DNA from: Alitta virens
Lineage: Eukaryota > Annelida > Polychaeta > Phyllodocida > Nereididae
Assembly (NCBI GenBank): GCA_932294295.1
Contig: OW028585.1
Location: 16,246,360-16,310,359 of the forward strand
DNA: 64,000 nt
Direction: 5' to 3'
Under the pieces are notes generated by a model. It made no database searches, had not been told where the DNA came from, and worked only from the letters and a program-made list of their open reading frames with translations. Position 1 is the stretch's first letter. Every line of letters starts with the position of its first letter. Shown one piece after another: positions 28,601 to 43,600 of the stretch. A program made the position numbers and the translations under genes.

Positions 28601-31600
28601 ATCTGTGACAAATGTTATGTATGAAAGCATGTTTTAAAATGCCAATATTCAGTCATAGTATCAGTCTAAAAGATTTTGTTATTACAACACAGCCAAGGTT
28701 GACAAGGACGTTCGTGCACACAAGATAGAAGATTTGATCGAGGGTTATTCCTACTTCATCCGTGTATCAGCAGTCAACGAGGTCGGCATCGGAGAATTTG
28801 CGGAAACGCTGGATGCCACTAAGTGCAAGTTGCCATTCGGTAAGTAAATGATTTTCAAATATTTTAATCCTGACCAAAACTGACCAAGTAATTAAATATA
28901 GTGAACAAGTAAGTCAGATGTCTAGAATTGCATGCACTCGCAGAATTGAACATACCTAATGTGACGCTAAAGACATTGCTTTAGGCCACGCCCACTTTCT
29001 GGCTGCCTACCAATCCCAGCGCAGCATTGCTCATGGACAATGGCTAGTCGTTGTACATGAGGATTTGTACCACGGCATACATAATGCTAAATATTACAGT
29101 GGTGAGTGTCACAAAATAGATTGACTGGCTGGCTCAGCGGGCTGTGTGTATGTCAAAATAATTAGACTTTTGTGTTGTACATTCTTCTGATGACATATAC
29201 CCCATTTAATGGTTTCAGAGACACCAAGTGCCCCAACAAACCTCCGCATCACTGACGTTTGGAAGGACTACATGACAATCGCTTGGGATTTCTCCGAGAA
29301 AGACGGAGGTTCACCCATCACAGGATACAGCATCCAAATGAGAGACATGCAGGACGCCCACTTCAAGTTTGTCGCTAGTATCAGTCCCGACACCAACAGT
29401 TTCCAGGTTTGTGTCTTACATATTCTGCATTCGAACAGAAAAGCCAAAAATACTCAAAAGCACATCATCTAAATTGCCTCTGAGATTTGCAAAGTATTCG
29501 CTCCTCCAGAAGGCCTACCTAAGGGCTGTTCCAATTTCAAAAAGGGGGGGGGGAGGGGCTGAACTAGACTTCGAATATCTCACACTCCCCCCACCCCCGA
29601 TATCTGTTTTTTGACAGACCCTCCCCCGCTTTTTCCTACATTAAGATATTAAGAAAATCATCGACCACCCCTCCCTTTTCTTTTTCCCTTTTGGGGATTC
29701 CTTCTCACGCTTTTCAAAAATTTCCTGGTCCAACCCCCCCCCCCTCTCCCCTCTTTTAAATGGAACAGCTCTAACCTGTTATTGCTATACACGCACAGAT
29801 ATGCTATTGTCTCGTAAAACATGTTGTAGTTGTTCTAAAGAGTAATGAGTATTCAATCATTCATTGCACTACTGTTATATTAATGTGCTAGGCAACTGTT
29901 ATCAAAGACATTTTCAATTTTCATGTCTCTTGACATTGTCTGAAATTCTTCATTTAATTTATTTTAGATCACAAACCTGAAAGAGAACCACGGATATTAC
30001 TACCAAGTGTTTGCCGTTAATGCTGCTGGGCCCAGCGAAAAGGCAGCAGAGACAACTGAAGCTGTTAGAGCTAAGCTTCCTTACAGTAAGTGTGGCTACA
30101 GATTGTCTAAAGAGTGGGAGGGGGGGGGGACACACTGAGTGGAGGGATGGGGGGGGGGGTGGACCGTTTGTACTGGTACAATGATTACGATGCAGGTATT
30201 GATAATCATTATTCCCAATAACGATACCATTAAACAATATGCAGCTCCCCATTTTAGAGTATTCAAGACACCTACTGCCCAGATGTTCCAGTGATTTGGA
30301 GGGAAGCCATAAGCTATTCTGATTACATAATGGGCATAGTACAACAAACTGAAGTTATTCAAAACTTAGCTCATCAAATTTCATTGTCTCTCTTTCAATA
30401 CATATATTTTTTTCTTTTATCATTGACATATCTTAATGATACGTATCAGAATATGCATTGTGTCAGTTTTACTGTACCATGATACAGCCCTAACTAACAG
30501 TCTTCCATATATATATATAAAGTTTTGTTAATGATTGAAGACAACTACTACTGATGTGTTACTACCTAATAAATTTTATCATATTTATTTTGTGTGCTGA
30601 AGGTTGGATAATTGTGCCTTGATTGGTTCATACACTTCATGAAAGTTAGCAGGCTTGACAATAGCAATGCGGAATTAGTTTGTAAAAAATAAATAATAGC
30701 CACAAATCTGCCCTTCGATTTAATGACTAATGGAGAAAAAAAAGGATTAGGGGGAGCTACGACCGTAGTAGATAAAAAGACAATATATTGCCGTCACTCC
30801 ATAATTGTTAAATGGCTGATGTCACAATATAGATGACCTCATTAAACAATAGTTATCTGCTATGGTCTCAGTGACCTCTGGTGGTACTTTCTTTTCCTCC
30901 CCATTAAACACAATACAGCAAAAGCTTCTGAATGAACAACATACACCGCCTTCGATATGTCATCATCTTTCCTTTCAATAAAACGAATTAAAGTGTTTAT
31001 TTGAATCATAATTGCAGCCAAACCAAGTGCTCCAAAAGAGTTGCGTTGCACAGGAGTTGGAAACGGAGAGATTTGCATCGCTTGGGATGCTAGCGAGAAT
31101 GATGGAGGATCACCCATCACCAACTATATCGTCGAGATCTGCCTGTTTGCTGACATTGAGTGGAGAATTGTTTCTAAGGTTAGAATATTATAAGGTCATC
31201 TTAAACGTTGCTAATTAGTCTGACCGAAAAATGCTCATGTAAAAGGCAAGAAATCTGCGAAGTGAGACTCAATTTTACATGGGGATTTATTTGTTAAATT
31301 GAGTTTCATTTAGCAGATTTTATCCTTGGCGAATCAGATATCATAATATCAGAAATAATTTATTTTACATTACATAAGAAACAATAAAGAGTTGCAAGTA
31401 GTGTCATAAGATATGGAAGAGACCCGTAAAGGCACTTGCAGTGGTGATTACATAAGGCTGGCCGTCAACAATTAAAAAATAATAAAAACGTTTTTTATTA
31501 ATGAAGTGAAAGTTATCCTTAAGTTCAATTGTCTTTTGCATGTGTGTAAAGAAATGTTGGTGTTTTCACTAAGAAAATGCCATCATTAATTTTCTCTATT

Positions 31601-34600
31601 TGTCAAGTTTTGCGCAGTATCATTGTCTGCAATTTAGTTGGACAACGTCAAATTGTTTTTCACAAATACATGGACATGGCCATGCTTCCCCATTCTGTAA
31701 ATACTGCAAACAGTATAGTAAGATCTTAGAACTGTGATTACTCTAACAGTTCTTTGGCCAGATACAGACAATGTTGTAGTTTGAAAACTGAAGCAATATT
31801 TTTATTACACAGGTTGGCGCAGATAAGTTTGCATATGACATCCTAGACCTGACAGAAGGAGCGGAGTATTACGTTCGCGTCAGAGCGGAGAATTTGGCTG
31901 GAATTAGTGACGATAGCGCTGGTTTGGAACAAGCTGTTAAAGCAAAGGCTCCTGTCAGTGAGTATGAAAAGACCTTGTGAAGTAGCATTAATGTAAGAAT
32001 CACCAAGATGGTGGATATGATTTATTTCTTGTGACGTTTATCACATGAAAATACTGGACTTCTGCAGGGAATGTTGTTCAATGAGGATGAGAAGCTGTTG
32101 GATTATTGATAACTAAATTTGATATTAGTCTTTATATTTGGAAAAATAAGTCAAATCATAAGAAAAAGACTGTCATCTTAAGTGTCTGTGAATTGTAATC
32201 AGTTCTGAAGTAGGCACTATACAAGTTTATTTGGTAAATATTTACAAAACATTTATTTCATATGTGGCATTTTCATAGCAATTAGGATATATAATGGTTG
32301 TTGTAGTCTTTGCTTACCTCAACCACAGCAAAAATTGTCGAGAAACAGGTATTTATAATGTAGTGTGCTGATCAAATACAGACTAAATCTTTCAATTACT
32401 ACTTTCATCTATTTCAGAACCCCCAACAGCTCCCCAGAACTTTGTCGTGAGCAACGTGAACCGAGACAACATCTCCCTGTCATGGCAGCCCCCTGCGAAC
32501 AATGGCGGAGCGAAGATCAAGGGGTACACCTTGGAAATGAAGATGGTCGAAGAGGTTGATTACAGGACACTCATCGATTTGGATGCTTACACAGAGTATC
32601 ATAAGGTAAAGGATGTTACATTTAAAAAAAGAGGGGGGGGGGGGAGCTGTAGATTTTTCAGATATCGGGAGGAAACTGATATCAGGGGAGTGGTGGGGCC
32701 TGTCAAAAACCAGATATCGAGCGTGGGGGGGGGGGGGATCTACAAATGTTGATTGTGATCTGTACATTTGAGATGAATGTCTTGAGATAATGTTGGTATC
32801 ATTTCCTTCATAGATTAATGGATTAACAGAAGGCACAACTTACCAGTTCCGAATCACTGCTAAGAATTCCGTCGGGGTCTCCGAACCTGTTGAGTTGCCG
32901 AAACCTGTCACCGCCAAGCTCCCATATGGTAAGTCCAAGGAAATGACGTTATTAATTTGTGTTAATCTGGGAACAGACTTAATTGAAAATTGTGTAAAAT
33001 TATGAAAATTGTGTATTAATGTGAACATATGCATGCATTTGTGAGGAACTCATGATCGTGTGCTGGTCTTTTTGTGTAAATTCAATTACATATTTGTCAC
33101 TTTGGCTATTTTCTGTTCAATATCTGTTCAATATATGTAAGTTTAATTCTGTCGTATTGAGACATAACAGTTGTAATATGTATACAATATTTGCGACTGT
33201 TATGTCAAGTTGGCCTCTGTTTATTTGTTTATTGTCATCACCTTTGATTTTTGTTAACAAGTTGTTGTTTGTCTATGTGTATTTAGACCCTCCAGGCGCG
33301 CCACAGAATTTGAGAGTCACCGACACATCTCCAAAATCGATCTCACTTGCGTGGGACGCCCCTGCTTTTGATGGGGGATCCCCACTACTCGCCTACACCC
33401 TATATGTAGCGATGGGATCAGACACAGAGTTTAAAGAAGTGTCTACAATCAGCAGTAGCAGTTTAACGTACAAAGCAGACAGGCTTGTTCATAATCAACA
33501 ATACAACTATCAACTGAAAGCTGAGAATTTAGCTGGAATCAGCGACCCTGCTACTTTGCCCAAACCAGCAGTCGCTAAATATCCCTTTGGTAAGCAAGGA
33601 CGACCTGCATGTCCTTAATAAAAAAAAATGGCTGGCACTGATTGTTGAAGCGTGACCAGTACTAGAACTCTTGACCCGTTTGATATTAAGATCTTCAACA
33701 GCGAATGCTCGACCCGGCCTTATTCAGAATTTTTTGAAGCATGGTCTGACATAGCACTAATTTTATCTCTGTCACCTATCTCTCTTTCTATCTCCTTCTT
33801 GATAGCAGTTGCATTATGGTTGAGATTAACAATATTGACTTTAAAATTGGTCATAAACTTGTGACGAAAAGTTGTGAACATGGACAGGATTAACCGAACA
33901 GCTTCGTAACAAGAATGAACGATGGCATTGAATGGATGTCAGCTGTGTCCTCATCTTACTGACTATAGATCTATTACTTCTGGAATGCAGCTGAAAATGT
34001 TTTATGCTTCTTATTCGTATGAACACCAACTAGAACTACTAAAATAGTCTTCATACGGAAGAAATATTATCTGGAAATCTAGTGGTTCAGCAGCTACTGG
34101 ACTAGTTTCTGAGTAGTTTGTTGTCGCGCTAATTGAAATATTTTTGCAAATCTGTTTTACAGGGTTCCTGTAGGGTTTTTGTTTAGTCCCAATTGAGATT
34201 TGAGAAATACAAATGATTAGATTTAAAGTTCTTAATTGTAATTGATGGATATTAAAATCTGGCATTACCGTTAGTTATGATAGAGAGCTTGTATCTAAGT
34301 ATGAAGAAACCATTCTTGAATGAAAGAGTAAATTAAAATTTTACTTAAAGCAAGGCTGTCTTAATCTCCATGTAGTATACCGCTGAAAAGTTTCAACATA
34401 ATGTTTGATGTATGAAAATTACAGGAACCGTGTCTGAGCACATTCCTTGACATCCATTATTATGCGCTTGCTGTTTAGTGTCTATTGAGATGCCCATCTT
34501 TCTGTCCTTGTGTGTGAAACAATCTCTCTTAATGATGCATGAATTATATTTCAGATAACCATAATCTCTTAATGATATCTTTTTTTGGTGTATTTCTTTA

Positions 34601-37600
34601 TTTTATTTTTGTAATATCCTAAAATCTTTGAAACTCGTGGTTTGGTTGTGAACATTACATTGATCTTTTTATCTTTTACTTAATTGTGGCCAACTATTAA
34701 TGACTGCATTTTTTCCAGTTTAATAATTGGCTTTAATGTATTTTTGGCCATGATCAGTAATTACATATACGAAATATATTCTGGAATTTATGCAAATCCG
34801 TGTTGTGGCCACCTAACTTTATAAAATCTTCTCAAAGTTCTCAATATCTCTTTTACTACATGTTTGTTAATTATTCATAAAAATATGACTTCATCTCTGC
34901 TCATAGTCTCTAACTTCTCTTTATTCAATTCTCTCAATCCTCAGATCCCCCATCCGCACCCCAAAACCTCAAAGTGACCTCTGTTGGTCCCGACGCCATA
35001 AAGATCACCTGGGAACCCCCGGCAACAGACGGTGGCTCCCCCGTGCTTGCCTACACGGTCGCCGTCCTAACAACCGTCGGGGAGACCAAGCCCGTGGCAG
35101 ATGTGGGTCCTGAGACACTCACATACGCTGTCGAGGGCTTGACTACTGGTGAGGCGTACAACTTCTGTGTACGCGCCGAAAACTTGGCTGGTCTTAGTGA
35201 GATGGGAGCGCAATTAGTCGAACCAGTGATTGCTAAATATCCATTTGGTAAGCATATGTATGTGTAGGGTATCTTAGTTACTGCTTAGCTGTAAGTGGTG
35301 CAAATGTACATCGGCTGTATGCGTAGACCATTTATTTAAGGCTTTAGGTAATGTTCCCCCCCCCCCCCCCAATGGGGAGAAAAAGTAACATAGCCTACAG
35401 GGGGCACTACGACCATAGAACATAAAAAGACAATAAGATGACATCACTACACCATTGTTGCATGGATGACGTCACCATATATATGACGTCATCAAACAAT
35501 ACTTGTCTGCTACGGTGTCAGTGACCTCTTGTGGTACTTTTTCTCCCCATTTTGTGCAATATTTTATAGGGTTGCTTTATAAATGGTTGTAGGCTTTAGA
35601 TATCAGGCATGCCAATATTAGCTTTTTCGTCTTGCTTGTATGTTGCTTTAGCCGCTTTAGCCGGACAGTTTAAATAGTTTTATTTTCACTCAGAGCATTT
35701 AAATAGCCTTTTAATGGAGCTGTTTAGGCTTCTGAATAGTGGTGACATGATCTTCATTACACGATCGACACACAATTGAGTCGGAGCATTACAATGACCC
35801 TTAATTGTAACCACTTTAACTTCTCTTTATTCATACAACTATATAGTTCATTGTATTGATAACTAACATCTCATATACTTCAAAGACCTTGAATTTATAA
35901 CATACCTGACCTTGTAACAAGAGTGTAATTACCAAAGCTGTCCTATTTGGACTGCAGTGTCATGCTTAGTAATTTGTGTTGTTTATTTCAATGTGATTCT
36001 GTCTATCTAAATCTCTTAATGTATTATATGTTTAAGTATACATTCCATACAGTTTGCTGTGGTATACATTAATTTCAATATAAGTGCTTGCTGTGATATT
36101 ATAAACCAATATATCTCTAACTTCATTTGGTGTGTAACTGAACTGGTTTTTTTAATAATTTAATTTGTTTTAAGTTCATGTGTGATGATTTCTTGCTCCT
36201 CCAGATGTCCCCGACCCTCCTAGGTCTCTTGCTGTCATCGAAAACACAACTGAATCCATCACCCTCTCCTGGGTCCCACCCTCCGCCTCCGAAGCTAACC
36301 CCATCAGTGCTCAAATCGTTGAGATAAAACGCGAAGGAAAACCAGAGTACTTTGAAATCGCTAAACTCGAAGCGACGGAAAGCAAATATACAGCAGGAAA
36401 CCTCCTCCAAGAGGAGAAATATTATTTCAGAATCAGAGCTCAGAATCCCGCTGGGCTTTCAGACGGAGCGGAATTGCCTGAGCCTGTTATGCCTAAGTTG
36501 CCATATGGTGAGTGGTCGAAGTAGCCAGGTAGATAAATAGTTCTGTAGTTGTAGTTTATTGTACATTACACACTGCAGCACAAACAGAAATACTTTATAG
36601 TAGTACTACAATGCAATGCAACTGTGTTGGGTCCTGCGCTAACATTTATTTATAAGCAATAAGCGCCACACTACAGGAAATTTCGGAGGGCAAACACCAA
36701 GATATCAGATCACCTTTATGGTTAAACAAACCAATGCGCATGCAACTGCATCATTTAGACCATCGTAAGAGACGCAGTAATGCAATCATGAGGGAAAATG
36801 ACTGGGATCAGCCAACAATTGGTCGTTTCAATCATCATCGTCTTTTACAGTCTACAACATCTTTGTGTGAATAAGTTCAATGGCAACCTATCACAAGGAA
36901 TTACCTCTAAATCAATCATTTTTTATTGACTTTCTCCTTGCCTATACTTGACTATTGTTCTATGTGTGTGTCCTGTGTTAATTTGTTCAGTTTAATTTCA
37001 ACAACTGCCTTTTTTTCTTGCCCTATCTATCTTTCTGTGATTCAAATGTTAATTTACTGGATCTTCTTGTATTAACTATATCTGCAACTTTCTTACAACT
37101 TCTGTACTTGTTGCAAATTTTCTTTCTAAAATCATCTATTAATTTAAAACACATTTGCATCTGATGTAAAAGTCAACAAAGTTAATGAACCCATCCTTCA
37201 CTTTCTGATAATAATACTTTATTAACAGATCAGTTAAGTTGGCCAACGTTGGCCTAATCTTTGTGAGAAATCTTCCAAATGTATTGGTGATATTTGGTTA
37301 ATTTGCTCACTTTCTGGTAACAACAAACCAATTTTGGCCTAAATATTGTAACATATCTTCCAAATATATTTGTCATATTTCACCAATGGTGGTGAGTTTT
37401 GCTAAATTTAGGTCTTTGATTGATTTATGTCTTTTTAATGCTCATTAGATGCCCCAACTGGACCACGCAACTTCCGATCAACCCAAGTGACGTACAACGC
37501 CGTTACGTTAGAATGGGAGAAACCAGAATCTGATGGCGGTTCGGTTATCACTAATTACAATTTGGAAATTCAGGTAATAGGCTATATCATGGTTTTTGTT

Positions 37601-40600
37601 TATTCTATCAATGGGGAGGGAAAGTATTACCAGAGATCAGTGCCACAGAATAACCATTGTTTAATGAAGTCATCTATTCAGTGATGTAATTTTTGCTACA
37701 AAAAATTATGACGTCATCTAATGGGGAGAAAAAGTATCACAAGAGGTCACTGACACTGTGGCAGATAAGTATTGTTTGATGATGTCATATATATTGTGAC
37801 GTCATCAATGTAACAATTAAGTAGTGACGTCATCTTATTGTCTATATGCTACGGTCGTAATGCCCCCTGTCGGCTCTGTTACTTTTTCTCCCCTATTTTG
37901 TTTTGATCTGCATTGATGGCAGGGCTCTCTGGTAGTTTTTCCACATTATATTTTTTCATTTATCACTGTAAGATTATGGCAATGCAGAATAAATCAAATT
38001 AAAATACCAAAAAATTGATTTCAGGAGCACGGAGGTGAATTTGCTCCAGTCGAGTCTTTGGACGGCGGCAAAACGAAATACACAGTGAAGCGATTGAAGG
38101 AGGAAGTGACATACAACTTCAGGATTTCTGCAGAGAACAAAGCAGGTGCGGGTGAACCAGTACTTCTGAGCGCTGAGGGAGTGAAGACTAAGAAAAAAGC
38201 AGGTGGGTACTGATAAACTGATAATCGAAGACGTACATGACATATTGGCCTTTGTGAGTGACCTCTACATGTCAGAAAAATTCATTCATGTCAGTAGTAA
38301 CTCATGTGCTATGACGTTAGTTTTATTTCGTGGAACTTCTGGTAGAGGGTGCCACCAGTCACTCAATACGATGTTCCGTGAAGGAACTGGTGGCGCTTAA
38401 CTGGATCTTTGCACTGGCAAAATATAGATAATTATTTCACACCAAAATCATTCTCATTTACAGTATCCATCCGAATAGTTTTAATCGTTCTTTTTGGATT
38501 TCTGCAGACAACCCCTCAAGCCCTAGGAATGTCAAACTTGTTGACGCGACGATCAACTCCATTAAGATTGCTTACGAAGCTCCTGAGGACACTGGAGGAG
38601 TTGAGATTACTACCTACTTCATTGAGATTCAGATCGTTGGCGGGGAATACAAACATGTATGTTGCCTATTTCACATATTGTTTCATGTTATTAATGTGAT
38701 GTTCAGGACATTCAAGTGACTGCAGATTTTTGTATTTTCTTGGTATGACAGTAAAATGTGACCCATCGCGACCTAAATTTTAATCGACATTAGAATTAGG
38801 TACACAACACATTATTAAGTCATCAATGCCTCAAATTATCCATGGAATGATGGGAATATGTCTCTCTTTATCGGTTAGAAAACTTATCGATATGATTATA
38901 TTAATTGGTTTTTCCGAATTAAGATAACAACAGAACCAAACCTCAGAATGACATGTACAACTTATCCTTCAGTTGATTCATTGATTAATCAAATCATTCG
39001 ATCTGCCTCTAATTTTTAAGGTCAAATCAGCTGATGGTGCCACATTGACCGTTGAGCTCATCGATCTTCAGCCAGGCACCGAGTACAATATCCGTGTGTT
39101 TGCTGAAAATGTCGCTGGGTTACGATCAGAGAAACCCGGAAACCTTCCACAAACTGTGGCCACACTACCCGGACTAGGTAGGTCTTCTTTGTTCACTTTT
39201 AAGTTATTCTATGTCCGTTGTCTTATGAAAAGTCATTGATTGAATGAACAGATGAAGTTTTCATACTAAATGCTCATCTTAAATTTGGTCATATTAATCA
39301 ATGCATGAAAACTGAGATATGAGATAATAATTATATCCAAACACTGGCTTTCTGAAGTTTCACTCTTTTATAGCACATAATTATTGTTTGTGCCTAATTC
39401 ATGAGCAATTGAATTGTAGTTTAAATGTCATTTGTAGTTAAATATATCAGTTTTTTATGTCCAGCTCAAAATGTCCTTTATCTGCAAGACAGACGAGTGA
39501 CAGTGACTAATTAGTACTTTGATCTATTATCTGACTAAGTTAGTGGATTCATTTCCAATATAGAACATAATGCTTCGCATCTTCACTGTTGTACTAACTG
39601 ACTCTAACTTTAGTACCAACCCCTTAATTGGCTTTCATTGAATAGTTTCTTTTAATCTCATAAAATAGAATTGAGGTATCTCAATAGGTTATTCTTACCA
39701 ATAACTAATAGTTATTAATGACAATGACTATGACACAGTTTTTATTGGCTCCTAAATAGCATATAACAGTAATTACATATTATACAAATTTAATCTTTTC
39801 TTAGAGTGAAAAAAAAAATAATAATAATAAAGATTATACATATATATACTATTATTTAAAGCATTGAAATATTAATAAATTATCGATAGGAAGGCATGCT
39901 ATTGTTATACAGCTAATATATAAATAACCTTAAAAAAATATAAAAAAGTAAATAAAATTAATAGAAAAATAAATAGATACAATTTTAAATGATAATAATT
40001 ACATGTTGGAGTTGAGTATTAACTATCTATGCTTTTCATTACAGCTGTACCATCTGCTGCTCGTAACGTTAAAGTCTCTGAAGTGACCACTGAGTCCATT
40101 ACATTGACCTGGGATGCACCTGAATCAGACGGTGGGGCCAAGATCAAGAAATACATCATCGTGATGAAACAACAGGGATCGAAGAAGTTCAAGAAAGTCG
40201 GAAAAACAAAAGGAGAGACAACTTTCAAGCTCACTGAGAACTTGGAAGCTGGTGTCGACTATATCATTCAGGTTTGTAAATTTATTATAATGCTAGAGGG
40301 CAGATGTAATGATGAGGTGACGAGGTGCTTCGGCTTGGTGTCCATACAACTGTTTGCTCTAGTTTCAAGCTTAAAAATTTGAAATATTCTGCAATAACCT
40401 GTACAGTGTATACCATACAGAAATTGACATTATTAATCTTCATATGAAGGGGAAAGTGTAGGTCCCTACCACTTTAAATAGTCATTCGCATCTGGGGAAT
40501 ATCAAAATATGTATACCACATATCCATTGGGTCTGATTATTATATTCTTCAGCTTGGGGCATATATAATGATGAGATAATAATTGTAATTCTACTTCAAG

Positions 40601-43600
40601 GTCTATGCTGAAAATGAAGTTGGAATCAGCGAGAGCAGTGGAGAGATCACAGAAGTCGTCCGATTGGCTGAGACACCCAAACCTGTCGAGGAAGAGGTTG
40701 TTGCCCCCGAGGAAACTGCTGTAAGTGATACAGACTGTTACGGTGACTTATAATCTTAATTTGTAGCAATAATTTAGTTATTTGTACAGCGCTAGTTCCA
40801 ATTGCTCACCAGCAGCTTACTCATATGATCAAGGCTTAATTTAATAAATGTAACGTAAATATCATTGAGTCTATCTCCAGTAACTCCCTGGATTGGCCCA
40901 GTGAGGGTGTAATGACTAGACTGTAAGAAAAGACTGCAAACCTACAATGTAAAATTGAACTTTCAGCAAGCTGCAGAGAAACCAAAAGAAGAAGAAAAGC
41001 CAAAGGAAGAAAAACCAAAAGAAGAAAAGCCCAAGGAGGAAGAAAAGCCTAAAGAAGAAAAACCAAAAGAAGAAAAGCCCAAGGAAGAAGAAAAACCAAA
41101 AGAAGAAGAAAAACCAAAAGAAGAAGAAAAACCAAAAGAAGAAAAGGCCAAGCAGGAAGAAAAGCCTAAAGAAGTAGAAGCACCAAAAGAAGAACCTAAA
41201 CCTGTGACAGAAGAGGAAGTCAAACCAAGTGAAGAAAAACCAGTTGAAAAGCCAAAAGAAGAGCCAAAGGAAGAAGCACCAAAGGAGGAACCAAAAGAAG
41301 AAAAGCCAAAGGCAGAAGAAAAGCCAAAGGAAGAACCAAAAGAAGAAAAGCCAAAAGAAGAAGAAAAGCCAAAAGAAGAAAAGCCCAAAGCAGAGCCGAA
41401 ACCTGTTGAAGAAGAGATAGTAGCTGCGGAAGTAGTGGCCCCTGCTGCCGAAGCACCAAAAGCATCAGCTCCATCAGCTCCAAGGTAAAGAAATGCTTTT
41501 TTTTAGATTTAAAGTTAATGATGAAATTGAGACATGAATGTGAATTTCGCAATAATTCCAGCTGCTGTGTACCTAAACATTAAATTGTTACTCAAGAGTA
41601 ATTAAAGTGAGAGTTTATCATTCCGCTAAGGAACAAAAATAGAAAAGATATAGCAAGAAAGATACAATGATGCAGTGCTAGCTAAAATCTATTCAGTCTA
41701 CTGTGGTTGGGTTTTAATGAGTTCTTAATGAGTCAGAGTTACGGAAGATGTCTGGGGGGAGCTGGTTCCAACATTGATAGGTATTGGTATTGGAGATAAA
41801 GAATATTTAACACGTTGACTGATTTGGATAAAATTTAATACAGTCAAACCTGCCCATCATCTGTATGGTCACCTGCTGTAAAATGTCACTACTTTTCTAC
41901 TCCCCTTGAATGAATTTTCTTTGATTTACAACTCCATGAAAAGATTACCTGTCTGAAATGAATTGAACTTAAAAACATCTTACACCTTCAGTTTTTTAAC
42001 CGTTTGGTATTGTTTTTCTATTTACAGGAACCTTAAGGTTTCCAAGGTTACATCGTCTGCTGTGACCTTGGACTGGGAATCCCCAGAATCCGATGGTGGC
42101 GCCCCCATCAATAACTATATCATTGTACACAGGACGGCAGACAAAAAGAAGTTCAAGCAGGCTGGAACAGTAAGTAACTTGCATTTACTAATTGCAAGGC
42201 TTTTATGGCATTTAGTGTTCTCAAGTAGTAAAATCAAATAAATGTAATGTATCAGACTAAATTGAAATTGGACAAGAAATGTCTAAGATGTACCTTATAT
42301 AACAAACCACTGAAAATGTTGGTCCCAGAGTAAGCTGTGCTCATAATTTGATGAAATTACAAACTCTCTGATCACATTTCATAGTTAGCCATCTTTCAGG
42401 CCATCTTTTTTTTAATCCATGTTTACATTGCATTTTTTTAAAATGTCAATGAGTGTTACAGAGTATTATGTCAGAAAAACAGTCTATAATCTGTTGCACA
42501 TGTGTGATCACATCATTGCACCTTCATCTGATTAATAATTCTGTTATATCGACAGGTGTCTGGCTCTGCAACTAGTTTTGAACTACTTAAAGTCAAGGAG
42601 AGTCAAGAGTACTACTTCCGAGTTTATGCCGAGAACGAATTCGGAATCAGTGAAAGTGGCGCGGAACTCACCGAGCCAGTTAAGATTCCTACTGCTGAAA
42701 AGGTATGACTTCAAGATTGGTACTAATTTGTTTCTTAAGTTATTATGTCAAATCAAGCAGATTTAAGCCAATATGGTATTGATTTTGTGTCTGAAATGAG
42801 AACTTTCAATGTACTGGCTTTCTGAAATTGCTAGGTCATTGCAATTGGTTATTTTATGTGCTGCTTTACAGATCGTCTTTAGGAAAAATTAAGAATTTAA
42901 TTATGTGAACAGGCTGTACCCCAAGAATAAATGTACAATCTACACACCATGCTGAATTAGTTGGTTTAAGATTGAACAATCAAAAATTTCTCGAAATGTC
43001 ATGAAGTTTTGTATAATATATTTAGTAACTGACATATACATGTTTCGAAACATTTAATCAGGACACATCTAAAATACAATGTTTAACCAAGATTATTTCA
43101 TCCAGCCGGTTGATGAGGCTGACAGCGCCCCAAAAGGAGGTGCCCCAGAAATTCTCTTGAAGCCAGAACCAATCAATATCAAGGAAGGAGAGGTCATCAA
43201 ATTAGCATGCAAGGTCACAGGTCAGTACTCAGTAACATGCAAGGTCATAAGAATGCATATATTAAAAATGGCGGTGAAGGGTATTTACAAAGCTAATGAC
43301 CTTGAAAACAAGTTGCGATTTCAGCACATGAAGTATAATATTCGACACTATCGCAATACGAGGACGGTATTTGAGACATGAAAAAAAAGTAACTAAGAAA
43401 TAACTCGCACCAAAGCAGTCAAATACAGCAAACCTGTTCTGAAAATCGTGGTGAACGTTGAACAAATTACTTAGCCTCTAGAAGTAACATTCCATGGATT
43501 ATTAAGCAAACCCTCACCCGTTCATTGTTTGTTGTAACTTGTATAATGTACATGCCAGTAGAAATCCTTGTAAATATGTATATACAGTAACGTATCGTTG

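Noticed and set aside
29369..29614. ORF overlapping the FN3 6 donor and the G-rich MITE
   Set aside because: It is in another frame from the exon and runs into transposon sequence. The donor GTTTGT at 29407 gives the correct in-frame junction.
33052..33286. Upstream extension of the FN3 9 exon as an alternative start
   Set aside because: The frame is open by chance in a T-rich intron. A strong acceptor at 33286 and the phase-1 rule of the array fix the exon start at 33287.
40963..41388. 141-codon minus-strand ORF of FGFSSFGFSS type
   Set aside because: Exact antisense of the KPKEE repeats. The sense exon has good splice sites and the right frame.
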